Shown piece after piece: positions 25,501 to 40,500 of a DNA stretch of 64,000 nucleotides (within the stretch, counting starts at the first letter, position 1; each line of letters opens with the position of its first letter). Location: NCBI RefSeq assembly GCF_902806685.2, contig NC_048539.1:7390501-7454500 (forward strand), read 5' to 3'. Below the pieces are notes generated by a model, which did not search any database, was not told the DNA's origin, and saw only the letters and a program-made list of their open reading frames with translations. The stretch comes from Maniola hyperantus. Lineage: Eukaryota > Arthropoda > Insecta > Lepidoptera > Nymphalidae. Both the position numbers and the translations under genes were made by a program.

Positions 25501-28500
25501 GAGCCGATAAAGTAATGCCAATGTCTCATTTTTCAGTTTTTTACAATGCTCTAATGATATCAACAGCAATAAAGGTCGCCAAAAAATGCGTGAACAGGGG
25601 TCATAAAAATATAAGCGTCAAGCTGTTAAAGACGCCTTTAGAATTTCTATGATACGCCCGATGTGGCCAACTCTTTGTGATACATAGATACGGTGTGGTT
25701 TACGTTCACACGTTCATACACAATATTACCTTTGCATGTCTCTAGACGTTTTCAGTTATCAAAAGATCCATGTCTACGCAATTTTCGACATAATGTTTTA
25801 GAAAACTTTTAACAGAAAGTAATTTCCTTACGTTACTTTGAAGCGTATAATTTGGTGCGGTTGCACGCATTCCAAATGAAAGCCATATTTTGCTTTGGAG
25901 TTCCGTGCGAAATGTATTGACTAATGGCAATATTATGGTATAGTAGGTATGCTGTATGGTACTAAAATATTGTGTCTATTAACTAAGTATAGAATAGTTA
26001 CAACAGAAAAATTTAATGTTATTTAGAAAGTGGGACGTGCAGTTTTATTTTAGAACAGATTTATTATCATATTTATTATTTATTATTAAGCCGAGCCGCA
26101 ACAGCCAATTTCATAATATTAAAGACCTTATGACTACTTACGCTAGGCAAGGATCAAAAGTTCGACTTAATCGCTCGGCCACGCTCGGCGCTCCTGAGGA
26201 TTGCCATAGGGCCTAAGCAAACCTATGTTGTGACGGTGTCTCGGCTTTTGACGAACAAATAGGCACATAAAGTTCGTTTCTGTACCTATATACTAGCTTA
26301 TGCTCCCAACTTCGTCCACGTGGACAATATTTTACCCCCTTAGGGATTGAATTTTTAAATATCTTTTCTTTGCGGATATCTACGTGATAATACTTATCTG
26401 CATGCCAAATTTCAGCCCGACCAGTCCAGTGGTTGGAGCTGTGCGTTGATAGATCAGCCATGTCAGTCAGTCAATCAGTCAGCTTTTCCTTTTACATATT
26501 TTAGATTATAATATTATGTAAACTGTATCTTACGACATACCTACTGTTACAACTAATTACACATCATAAACTTAAATAACATAAAAACATAATTTTTATA
26601 TTACTTTTTAAAAATGCACCATTATTACATTAAAGTAAGTATAATTAAAAAGTTTAAATGATTAATGATTTTAAATCAATGTCAATGACAATGTGCGTAA
26701 TGAGGGTACCGAACGGGCGTAGGCCGACTTTTATGCTAAGCAATAGCCTTTGCTTGGCGATTGAGGGTGTCCGGTTATTATGCGTCTATAGTCTATATGT
26801 GGTGGTCTGTGCCTCCATGTTCAATAATCTACTATTAAAAATATGAGTTCGGAAAAACTCAACTATTGGAACTGAAGCATATTTTCAGAAATAATTTAGA
26901 TTGATCTAAGCAATTTAAATGTCTACAGCTGAGTAGGAACATTCGACTTTGATAGTCAATACCAACCTTCTGTTTGGTAGTTTTTTTCTATTAGTTTAGG
27001 AGTACAAAATGTCAACTGCAAGAATTATTTTACTCCTTACAAAAATTAATTTAGCACAAATAGTAAATGAAAAAGAAGCGAAACCTGACGCTGGATGCCA
27101 TGAAGACTTTAAAAAGTAGTATTTACTTTACAAAGTATCTACTATAGCGAGTCTTACTTTCATCTAACGAAATTATTTACATTTTACTGAGAAGAAATAC
27201 CTACATATACCCTAAGACGGGTATATTCACAGACAGCCAAAAAAAATAGGAAATAGTAAGTATATTCGTCGTAATAACTGTCCAAGTGCGCATCATAACA
27301 CGCATAAGGTATAGAGTTCCGTACAATAGTAAAAATGGGAAGCTGGAAGAAATCTCTGTTTAGAGATAAGCATTTCCAATGTAACTTAATTTATTATTAC
27401 TTTGTAACTACAATTTTGGTAGGTACATGAAAAATAAAAATAAATAAATAAAAATAAAAAAATCTTATTGTAAAATGTAAACTACAAGAATAATTGTTAG
27501 AAACAAAATTACTTATTTTTCATGTAAATTTTATCTCTCACTAGTTTGTATTTGTCTGGTTCCTTTGCTAATAGCATTCACTTCGTCACTCCCTCGTTTT
27601 TCATTCCATAATTTACCAGCTGATTATTAACAATTTCCAACGTATCTATTTGATTCTGTTATAATCTTCTCAAGTGTTACACTATCAACGAAGGTTAGGA
27701 TTATTTTTCGTAAATCCTCTGATGTGCAATTTTGCGGTTTATTAAGTGGTTATATAAGCAGCATTAGCATTTTCGGCTTCCGTTATAACTTCCGATTAAA
27801 ATTTATAGAAACCAAAATCGGAATCGAAAGTGCAAAATCCATCGGAAGTTCTGAACTTTCGGAATCGGAATCGAACCTCCGTAACATCTCTAGTGTACTA
27901 TGCAGATACAATGCACAAGCTAGTGTATTATATTTACACTGTAGACATGTACTATGTGAATTTAATATATAACAATATAATGCATATTCATTGTTACGGC
28001 AAACAGCGCCATTATCAAATTACATAATGTATTCACTACCTATATATTATATTCTATACCTCGGCCTTGTCGAGATATAGGATCTACCTGTCTGTATTAC
28101 TCGTCAACAATAAGCAATTGTAATAATATATATTATTATGTAGGCACAGCACATAGGCAGGTAGTCGTTATATGTATACCACTCCAAAACTATCACCCAT
28201 GCTACGATATGATTTATGAAGCTATTCTAGTATAAAATTATAAATTGTCTGTTTATTGAATCACGGACTTTCTCAGTTCGAAAACAATTAACTAGACCTA
28301 AAAACCTACTGCCTTAAACTTTGATCAAATTCTGTCTTCAATGACCCAAACCAAGTAGGTACGTCTAACCCAAATTTCACACAGGCGAAGCCGAAGTCAG
28401 ATTATAACATAAAATTATAATTATCTACATAGTTATGTAAATTATACAGCATTTTATTATAATGCGAAGCTCGCTCAACCATAGAGATTCAGATAAGGTT

Positions 28501-31500
28501 CGTTAAGGCTGTAAGTACAAATTCTCAAGCTTAGAATGCACAAAAACTTTTATCATTATCCTGAAATAATCAGCAGTAGGTAGGTACCTACATCAAATCT
28601 GAAACGCCTTATTTTTTAAACCACGGCAATTTTTTTGATGTAAATTAAAAATGAACTAATAGCTTTAAACGTAGCAACCCCCTGCCAGACACCTTTAAAG
28701 TTTAATAAATTATTAACGTTTAAGGGTGTCTGGCGGGGGTTCCCACGATACTAAGTGTCTGGCAATGCATGACGTTCTAATACTACTCCGAAGAAAATTT
28801 AACGTTATACTTTGACGTAAGATTTTTACACCTTTATTACCTGTCACTCCCAAAGCCACCATGATCCAAACAAACGTTCCTCCCAGTGTCGGGGACAATA
28901 AGCAGAGAAACTTTTAGCTTTTATAAAATAAGGAAGTTCTGGCATGCGCTGGCTCTTAGACCATAATATAAAAAAATGAATACTTAAATAAATAAGTACT
29001 TAGGTACTTCGTAAGTTTTTTATGGCACAAGAAGTGTATCTATTTATCTACTAATTACTTAGTATTTACATGGTATTGCATTAGAAAGAAACAATTTAAG
29101 TCAAAATGATGTGTGGCACGACTATATCAAGTAACCAAAATAAGTACTAGAAATTACTTAGTTCGCCCCGGTTCTCATGGGAATGCTCTAGGGTAAAAGT
29201 TGGTACCGACATTCAACTTTATTTCGAAGGCTGTCCACATGATCTTGTCGCCTGTCCCTTTCTGTTGCGAACCATTCATTCATAGGAATGAACGCACATC
29301 AGACTATCTCATTCGTGTCAGTGAAAGGGGCTTAGGTACCGACTGCATATTAATACGAGTAGATTTACTTGTAGGCTGTAGGTCAGTATCAGAGTTCGCA
29401 CATTTTGTCCAATATCACACAGATCAGATAGTGAGTACCTATCTCAATGCTTATGATCTCTAAGTAAAGAAAAAAGTGGAAAAATCTCTCACAGATAAGG
29501 TTCGAAGATAAAACTTAGACAAAAAGTAGGTACTTACTTGGCACAATAGCTTGGCGACTTTTTACAACTAAATAAATTAATCATGCCTTTTGATAGTATA
29601 CTTGTGCCTACCTATCTATATATAATTTATATGCAATTGGGCAGAACATACGGTATTAGAGCAGAAATTACCTGAGTACTTGTATCCAAAAAGTAGAGCA
29701 CCTGTGAACAGCATGTATAATATACCTAAAAAAACTTTTGTATCTAAAATCCCTTTTAAAAACTCAAGTTGGAGCTAAGTGCTGAATTGCTGATGGTACG
29801 TAGGTAGGCTCTCGAATTCCACGCCGCCATTTTAAATACCTGAATGACGTCACGAGGCTGGGCGCGGGCGAGTCGGCGCCCGCGCACCGTCTGACATTCG
29901 GGCCCGCAGTCGCATTCGAACGAGGCGATGCCTCCAGTCATACAAAATGCAGTTTAGCCGTTTATTACTCCGTGTGCGAGATAAATCGTATTAACATTTG
30001 CATCGTTACCAAACAGTGTCTCTCTGGTCTTTACATCAAGAACAGTTGAGCGTGTCTTTTAAGCTAGTGCTAAATTTAGTGTTACCCAAGTGAGTGTATG
30101 AAAGTGTTTGTTGTGATTTCTTTCCGGCATACGTCATTACGGTGCCCTAGATAGCTGTCGTCGGGGAGTGTTTCCGTGTTTCGAAGGTCTCAAGTGAGTC
30201 TATTTTGCATATAGTTAAGCTTTGCATCCATCTGTAATGTAGCTGGTGTGTGGGCGAGACACGTCATTGCCTTTTGTGAATTCTTTTCCTACACTCAACT
30301 GGTACGTATACTACCCATGTATAGGTAGGCGAGGTACCTATTAAGGATATGCTTAAACATATCTACTGTGCTATTATGGAGGATACTAGTATAATGATAA
30401 TAATTGATAACTTGAGTTATATTTCACTGGATTTCATTATATTAACCGTGTAACAATTAATTATCTAAGCTTCAGCAACCCTCAATAATGAATCAGTCAT
30501 AAATTAATTAAATTAAATATCTGTAATCAGTATTAGGTAATTATATAGATTACCCGCAAGATAAACATTACTTAATTTTATCTAATGTTAAAATAATTTG
30601 CTTTTAAACTTGTTCTACAGTAAGTAATAAAGTGTAAGGCATTTGAAAATTACTAATAATAACCGACCTACATACGTTTAACAAGTTTAATAGAAAACCG
30701 GTACACGATCTGTGTGACATTCATTACGTCGGCGTCGCGAGGTTATATTCTCTCTATTCTATTATAATTAGGTGCTAGAACTCTTACATAACATGATTGT
30801 CTGAAAAACCTATTTAAATCTCTTTTACCCATTTTATTGTGTAAGCAATTAAAATGACGCAGACCGGAGGATATCCTGGCTTCGCTTGAACGCGCGAAGA
30901 CAATACGGAAACGAGCGTTGAACTCTTTTGTAGGGACTTCACACGCACCCTTGTCTTGATGATACATACAAAAAATTCCCTTATAACTATGTATGTTAGT
31001 GACCAGAATTGATTGATAGAGTAGATTTATCATAGCCGATGTAATGGTCGTCGTAATATAACACCTAATTGCTAGATTCAATGTTGCGTGACCAGTACAG
31101 AGACAGCGAAATAATATAATACCTATTGGGGAAATATATAGGTATCTATAGGTATATTAGAATTGTTAACGGCTTCACCTGCTTTTACCTTTTTAAGTAG
31201 GTTCCTTGTTAGGTAGGTTACTTACTTAGTAGGTCAATTTCAATTACAATCACATACAGCTTTTCATTTTGAAGTTTGAATTGAAAGGCAGAGGTAGTAC
31301 CCTCCTAGACATAGGTTATCCAAAATCTAACAGAAACAGTGACTAACTGACTGATCTATCAACGCACAACTCAAACTACAAGACGGATCGAGCTGGAAGG
31401 CATGCAGATAATATGTAGCTTTTATTATGACGTAGACATCCACTTAGAAAGGATTTTGAAAATTCGTCTCCTAAGGGGGTAAAATAGGGGTTTGTTTGTG

Positions 31501-34500
31501 TAATCCACGCGGATGCAGTCGCGCGCATAAGCTTGTCCCCAAATAGGTATAAGTTATCAAAATTTTTGATTTAATTAAACTTCTAATAAATATAAAACGA
31601 TTTTCTTCGTAACTGATTATGTTAGTCATGTAATAAATTAGTGTTGGTTTTATAATCAGTCATAAAATTCATATTTTATAATAATTTAATTAACAGGCGA
31701 AAGCACATGTGTACCGACGTTGTAAAATATTATGTAAACGCGTTTAAATATAGCTTTACTTGCATAAGTAAAATATTTTCTTTATATCTCGTAGAAACTA
31801 TCACTTTCTTTTTACATAAGAGAAGTGTGAACACCTAAATTTATTACGATTCTGTTATAATCGTTTGCGTTTATGGCCATTACTTTGATTTTAGTATCAG
31901 TTTTAGCATTTTATTATTGAAAAGTCGATTGAGTAACTTAAAAAACTATTTTATATTTATTAATATGTATTTATTGTATTATTAATATATTTTTAAATAT
32001 ACAGGGTGGCCGGGGATGTGACGTCTAAAAGAAAAATTTGAATAACTTATTTTAAGGGGTATCCAAATCACCCCTATGTATGTTCAGCGATTTTCAGTAG
32101 TTTAGGAGATATGATTTTTTTAATGATTTTTTTATAATTTTCATCCGTCAGTGGTTTTTCTTCTTCTGTAGAACGTTCTTGGAAAGTTTTTTATGTGGTA
32201 ATTAGTAACCATGAACTTGACTATCGTCTAAAAAATTACGATTTACCTAGGCAATTATGGAACATGCCTAAAATTTATCGAAAGTTCAAAATTATTGTTC
32301 GAGCGCAGTAGTTACAAAACTTCAAGACTTGAAACAAACATTAAAAAATGGCGCCACTGGCATTTAAGTATTTCTAAAAAAAATATGAAACTACTAAGCC
32401 TCCGCTGTCCATCCGTCAATCCGTCCAGACAGACGTCTGTCAGCGGGCTATATCTCTTGAACCGAGAGTTTTCGCAAAATGTGTATTTTTATCGGACGCA
32501 AATGTGCATGTGCGGCGATTATCAGATCACATCAGGATTTGCTTTTTCTTGCTCATCTGCTCGCAATATATTTATTTGAAAATAAACTAAATTGTCTAAA
32601 AAAAGCAAAGATTTTTTATTCAAATAAACTCCTACAAACTGCTTTTGAATCGTCAAGTGAATCGTGATTAGTGGTTATCGTAAGCATACAGGCTAGGTAG
32701 GTACTATGTAGGTGCTTCTACTAAGTAATGTTAAGTACTTACTACTTACCTATTGCTAAATAGATAAGTCACACATAGCAAGATGGCATGTAAAAGTTAC
32801 ACAGCCACGGAAACTAGTCAAGAACTGCATTGCGTCCGCTTTCGAAACAGCAATGGAAGAACTAGTTTTGAAACTACCATTAATTGCCGCCTTTAATTTG
32901 TCTCTGCATAGTGGAGGATTAATCACCCGGTCGAATGCACTGCGCATATTCCATTCAAAAGGATACCATATTTCATACAAAGGACAGGCAATTTATATAA
33001 TCTGCGACAGGTACCTACTGTACAAAGACTTTATACGTGTATTCGGCCATTCACAAGAAACGCACATCTAACACAGATAGGTAGGAACCAAAGAGATACG
33101 ATCGGAGTCGGACAAAAGGAAGGTAATTTATCTCCCATAATACACGTTGAGAAGCACAAGTGGACCGACAACAAATATTTAATGCATTCTTTATACACAG
33201 CGAGCATCAATGCAAACAGTATAATTCTTCGTTCGATTAATTTTATCCTGTTTGGCATTGTTTCCACAGTGTGGTCATTTTTGCTTGTTTTGCATGTCCG
33301 CGCCGCATACGTGTACAAACAACCATAATGCAAGTATTTCATTTCTTATGCCTCCTAACTTTACTATTCGTATTATTTTACAGCTTGACAGTATGTTTTT
33401 ATTTAAATATATATAGATATTATATGTATAAAATGAAAAGCTGATCGACTGACTGACTGATCTATCAACGCACAGCTCGTACCACTGGACGGATCAGGCT
33501 AAAATTTTGCACGCAGATAGCTATTATGAGTAGACATCCGCTAAGAAAGGATTTTTGAAAATTCCACCCCTAAGGGGGTAAAATAGGGGTTTGAAATTTG
33601 TGCAGTCCACGCGGATGAAGTCGCGATCATAAGCTAGTGGTTGCATAGTTCTTAATGGTTTTATTCAGTGAACGTGTCTCAGTTATAATGATTATAAGAT
33701 TTAAATTTATTTTATTATTTTTTATCATTATTGATTATAAGATTATAAATTATGATCTTACTGGTTTTGAATAGAAAACCATAATATTATCATGACAATT
33801 TTTTTATAATTTTACAGAATCGAACCTTAGGCCAGAACTTTTTCACTCGTTAATATTTCCAACTCCAACCTGGCTCTTTACTTGACATACTACTTACAAG
33901 CTGCCTGGTTTAGAATTTGACTAAAGAAGAGGTCCCCCCCAAGAATCGGAGCCTCATGCGTTTAGGGCTTAATCTGCCACTGTAAAGGCCGACTGGTCAA
34001 GTCTCAAGTCACGATCTGATTAATCTGAAACACTAGCTGTTTGACATTTAACCAATAGAGCGTATGTAAATGGCTGAGAATGGTTACATTGATACCTTAC
34101 AACCTCCATACAATTACCCTAATAGATTCGCCTACTATGCAATGTTATAGGTATAACGCGTAAAATTTAACTCCTCACGCGCCATTTTAACTTTATGTGT
34201 CAAATTTCATGTCAAAAGTACGATTTTAGTCCTTATTTTAAAGGTGCTTTCCTACTTTTAACATGACAGTTGAGCGAGTGAGAAATGTGTGGGTGGGTTA
34301 CACCTATCTTTAAGTTTTAACTTAAACTCAAACTTAATTGAAGTGACGTACTCGTATGTTTTCATCACTACCCATATTATAAAATAATGCGAAAGTGTGT
34401 TTGTTTATTGGATTGTTGGTTTAGTCCTTCAATCGATTCGAGTAATGGATCGACGTGATTTTTTTCTTGGGTCTAGTTAAAGACCAAAGACCGCTACCTT

Positions 34501-37500
34501 ATTTGAATCCCGGAAAATCAAAGAAATCCCACGGGATTTTTAAAAACCTAAATCTACATGTACGAAGTCGTGGGCAGCAGCTAGTAATTAACCGACTTCC
34601 TTTTATAAAAAGTAATCGAGTACAAGCTTTGCGCCTTTGGTTAGATTTGTTTTAGTAAGTTTTGGCTCTCTAAGCATTTCATAAAGTTGGTCTTTTCTTT
34701 ATTGGCCTTTCAAACATCTGACTGGCGTATACACGGCCATTTGACCACGGTGCGTCACCTTGGGTATTGGGTAAGACTGAGTGAAATGTTGATACCCAAA
34801 CATGGCGCGGAGCGCAAACAATACCATTTTACCAACTTGGAAGTAAGTAGTTACTTATTTTGTGTAAGAACACAGACAAGGCTAGACTCAATAATATTAT
34901 CCTAGCTACGAATAACAAACAATGGAATAGTGGCTTTGGGAAATAATAATTAGCATAAAGGTGTAAAAGATCTTCCTTCAGAGTATAAAATCATTTTTTT
35001 TTATTTTCTTCAGAATAGTATTAAAAATCACGTCATGCTTAAAGTTTAATAAATTGTTAAAGTTTAAGGGTGAGTGGTAAGGGGTTGCCTCTACACTAAG
35101 TGTCTGGCAATGCATGACGTGATTTCTAATAGGTACCTACTGTTCTGAAGAAAATATTTAAAAATTAGACTATATTTTGACGTTAGATTTTTTACACCTT
35201 TATTACCTGTTATCTCCCAAAGCCAACATAATCCAAACAAACATCCATACAAACGTTCTTCTCCGTGTTGGGGACAATACGCAGAGAAACTTTCGGCTTT
35301 TATAAAATAACGGGCCAGACCTTCCCTGACGCGTTAACTCTTTCTCTACAATATTCCTAGTATCCTAGCTATCTATCTATGAATATAAACATAGTGAGCT
35401 ATTTAGGCTCTAGATATCCTGCGAATACTTTTTAGAGTAGGTATAAATGCCTGGGATTTAGGTAAATTAACAAAATTATTCAGAAGTTTTGTAAAACCAG
35501 AAACGTCTGATATTTAAGTAAGATCATTACTGAGTCAGTTTTAAACAAAGAACCATATTATGTAGATACCATAAGAGTTTTTGTTACTTTTAGCACAGAT
35601 ATAATATCAAGAAACTCTACGAAATTGCAAATTGAAAAAATTAGCTACGTTAGAGTTCTACAAGTTCTACAATCTCTTTTCATCAAAAGTTTCTATGATC
35701 TAACTTAACTGATTTATGTAACAAAACTTCGGGACATAAATAAATGCAGAACGTCCTGGGAACTCACTGCTTTAGGTACCTATCCAATAAGAAAACAACC
35801 AATAATTATTATGTAATCAAAAGCAAGAGATCAAAAATCGAGGCAAAAATAAAAATTCGCAATACCATATTCAGTGTCGTGGTAACAAGTGGGCATCCGC
35901 ACTTGCATCACATGCTGATAAGGTACGCAGGTCGCAGAACCGTTGCTTTACGCGTGGAAGGAGGTCAAATACCACTCACCTCACTGAGCAGGGACGATTT
36001 AGCGGATGCATACCTACTAAAGGTTCAACTCACAAATGCATTCTTGAAATTTTTCTATAAATAAATATTATGTAGGTAGGTATAGTTTCAAATAGAACTG
36101 ATCACTTAATTTGTTATTTGCAATTTTGAGTACCCATGCAAATAACACGTCGATCCGTTGCTCCGTTGCGACGTGATTAAAGGACAAACCAACAAACCAA
36201 TAAACCAACAAACACACTTGCGCTTAATAATGGGTAGTGATTAGCCCTTTCTTCCGGCTGAAGTTATTATCTACTTATCTATAATTAAATCAACATACAG
36301 AAAACTTATCTCTCTATATAAAGATTGAAGATACAAAACTTGTAATTTTTTAAGAGCCAGCGCGCTTCAAAAGAATTAATTGTAGTTTGTTGCTATGGCT
36401 ATTACTAGTAATCATGATTTATAATTATTATTGAAATGTGTGTCATCTTTATTAAATTCATCATCTTTGAAAATATACATAGTTTATGGTGTAGGTATGA
36501 TAAACAATTAATTTCCATGATTGTTAATTAACGATGTACTTATAAAATATTATATTGCTGAGCGTCAAGAGGTACCCACGTAATATGATTGGAACGGCTT
36601 ATTTCACTATGGTAGTGTTTTGCATCATGTTTGTCTCTTCCAAAAATAGTATGTACCTACCTACCAATGCTTGACTTTCCTTTTTCGGCACAAGTTAACT
36701 GGCTAGTTAATGAATCATTTGATTTAAATATTATTATTTTTCATTCTCATGATATAATTATTATAAACAACGGCTGTTTACCCTGAAATCTGAACGCTCC
36801 AAAACATGCATATTTACTTACTAAATAAAAAACTAAAATTTACATAAAAGTAACTTATTTATACATGTGATTTTCCAATTTAGACTATGAGGTTTTTTTA
36901 TGCTAAGACGTAAGTAATATTTATATTTATGACTTCGGTACGTAAATGACTGTCTGGAGGACGATATATTACTCGAACGTTTACAACCTACGATATAAGT
37001 CAGTATAATACATATATATCGCTCAAGTCTGGTTCTCATCTGAAGGTCAGCGAGCAATTATAAGAGCTATGTGACTCATTCGGATGCTACAACGATAGAA
37101 AATACTTTAGCCACCATAATAAGTGATTATGGTGGCTAAAGTACCTAGTACCTACCAACCACTACCCGCGCCTACTTTGAACAAACGATTTGCTTCCACT
37201 ATATTATATTATATCTAGGTACCCGTCATCACCCTGATCAGAAAATATGCACTCACTGCATTATTGGACTTAGGCCTCTTTTAAATAGCGCTAACATTCT
37301 CTATACTCAGACTTTCTTATCTATTCGATGTCAGCCACTTTCCAGATATTATGACCTTTAGGTGGCCTACCTAGACCCTAAGTGTACCGTACCTACTTTC
37401 ACCATAAAGGACTTTAGAGATGGAGCCTGGGGTATACCCCATCTCTAAGTCTTAGACAACCCTAGAATGACGACAGCTTACCGTGCCATGAGCAGCCATA

Positions 37501-40500
37501 AGCCATCCTTAGGAGATTTCATGATCTTAATCATCACCGTCAATCGCTAGACGTCCACTGCTGGACATAAGTCTCTTGTAGCGACTTCCACACGCTACGG
37601 TCTTGCGCCGTCTAAATTCAGCAGCTTCCTGCTACTCGTTTGATGCCATCTATCCACCTAGTGGCGGGTCTTCTGACACTGCACTTTCCGGTGCCAGCAG
37701 CCAGGTCACCATTCTAGCACTTTGGGCTACCGTCTATCGGTTTTTCGAATTATTGTCACTTCAGCTTCGCGAACTGCTCAGCTATGTCGGTTACTCTGAT
37801 TCTCCTACGGATCTTTTCATTTCTGATTTAATCAGTTACATGGCAGATTTCATAAGCTCCCAATTTATGTACTGGAGATAACCTCAGAAGGCGTTTTACA
37901 AGGTATAAAATTCCTCGTGAGAAGTCTTCTACGCTAAAGATATTTATAAGACCCTCCCTTATCCGATGGTCAGAATGTGTGGATCTGGCTTTGTTCTAGT
38001 GGTTCTAAACATGTTATGTTGACTAGATATAAACAATTGCTCTTTCAGAAAGTGAACGTAGTCGTAACTCTCTAAGTTCAAAAATGCGGAACCGCCGGTT
38101 CTTCAAACTTACGATTCTTGCTATACGCTATTAAATTCCGCGGAGCATGAAGATTACCTATATTTGGCTTACGAGGTGTAATGTAGTGCAACCATCTCTA
38201 AATATCATGAAAACGGACATATTTACATTGTTACTATGAAATTAAGTTTAAAGATACAACTCCACCTGGAAGTTTTAATTCTTACAACAAAAACGTGCTG
38301 AACAAAAGTCAAAACTATTTATCCTGAATTATCTAGGTCTTAAGTGTTTTCTCCTGTAGAAAGCTTCCGCTAAAGCGGTATCTCAAAGGGAAATAGCGCG
38401 GTGGATCACTTAGAAAACAGGATAATCTTAGAACGTAGAAAAAGCTCAGATGATAATTTAGAAAAAAAATGAGGAGTCTTGGGAAAAGTGCTTTTTGGAG
38501 ACCCTAATGTTTTGGGTGACTTGCTTTTTCTCATTACGAAATATAAGCATGCCGTAATGGTGTTTAAGACCATTCCTTATGTAAATTACTTAGTTCTGCG
38601 TAATAGGTAGGTAGATGAAATCAACATCAACGCTTCCGTCTGTGTTTATATTTTTTATGTGAACTAGAACTATTAATTTACAGCATTATAATAGAATTCA
38701 AGATTATTGAGTGTTTTGTCATTTCGCCCACTTTAGTTTGACATACAAGGTGTGAGTCGCACAACAGACGGAAACGTTTAAGTGCGAAAACCAGCCCAGA
38801 ATGAAGAAGAAGAAGAAGAAGAAGAAGGTGTGAGTCGTGGCAGTGCCTCGATCCACCTCTACAGTTTACCGACCTCTACCCAGGTTACGTTAGTACTATT
38901 ATATTATTCTGTGCCCAGGTGGAGATGCTACTGCAAGTTGAGGTTGATATCGTGTGGTTAATTTTTTATTCGATGACAAATGCTCTTCACTGCGATCTCA
39001 TCTGGTGGTAACCTGATGCAGTTTAAAAAGGAAGCAGGCCTAATTTATAAGGCATACGGCAGTAAGCAGTTTTAATAAACCCATGTACTCCAATCGGTTT
39101 CTACACGGCATCGTACCGGAATTTTAAACTACCTGACAGCATTTACGAGTAAGTAGCTTTGCTGGAAGAATGATAACTAGCTAAGGACAAATCCTCGCAC
39201 CAAACCAGACTAGAGACAGCGCACCAGGAAGTCGTCAGTCGCGGTTACCTATTTGGCTTGAGGCTGCATAAATTAATAGGACAGCTTCTGCATCTTTTGT
39301 TAAAAAAATACCGATCATTTCCTAAGCATGCAAAGCGAAAAATCTGAAATAATAATAAGAATTATTGTTGTTTTTTAAAATTACCAATAAACCTGTATAA
39401 AAAACTTAATTTTGGGGTTAAAATAAGAGGAGTTTTATGTTGAGACTGCATAGTGTAGATTAGAATAGAATATAAGCTATGAAAACTTCGGTAATCGAGT
39501 CTGACTCGGCCGATTTTTTGTTCTTGGCTGTGAGGCCGTTGATCTTTGTAGCCTAGCCATTCCTGTCTTGGCATAAAAGGACAGACTCCGCGGCCATAGT
39601 TTTATACGTTATCGTACCTACTCACTGAGAAGGAATTGATCTGTGATCCTTGACAGATCACTGCTGAGTTAGTCCTAGAAATAAAATAATGAAAAATATG
39701 GGTAATAACATAAACACGTAGGTACTTACCTATTTATTATTCTCTGTTCCGTAAGCAATTTTATATAAATGCTGCAAAAACCCAATAAAGCATTTATTTC
39801 CGATACAAATAACTGCGATCACTTTGTTATTGATAACTGAACATTAATATCTTCGGGATTCCTTATAAGTATTTCTACTATTCAACCAAATGTTATTTCG
39901 CAAACAAGATTGATATGAAGAAAAGTACACGCAACAGGATATAAAGCTTTATTAAAAAGAGAAAAAGCGGTACTTACCTAAAATAAGAGTGGTACTTGAA
40001 GATAATAAATTGAATACATGCTTCGCAATTCCTACGTAATAAACATACTTATAAATAGGTCTTACAAAGATTTCAATAAATACATTTTTTTATAAAGGTA
40101 ACAATGATATTATAAAATTCCAGAAAGGCAAAGTTCAACAGTTGTATTTTACAGACGGTTGAATAGACAGACAAACAAACATGGACGACGACTATGTTTT
40201 ATACCTTCTACAAAGAATATCATACATAATTTAATTACTATAAATCACTGGCTAATAACAATAGGTACTAACTTACTATTTAAGGAAAAATTGTAACTAA
40301 CATACTAACAAACTATGGATCTATGAAGGTCTGAAATAAACGTTTATTTATTTATTTATTTATTTATTTAATGCCCGCGGCTTCGCTCGTGTGGATTTAG
40401 GTTTTTAAAAATCCCGTGCGAACTTTATAAGTATTTTCTAGAACAAAAATTAGCCTATCCGTAGTCGCCCGACCCCGGGATAAGTACCTACTTGGTTATT

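Noticed and set aside
30743..31081. 112-codon minus-strand ORF
   Set aside because: No domain, no start context or splice logic, no neighbouring gene.
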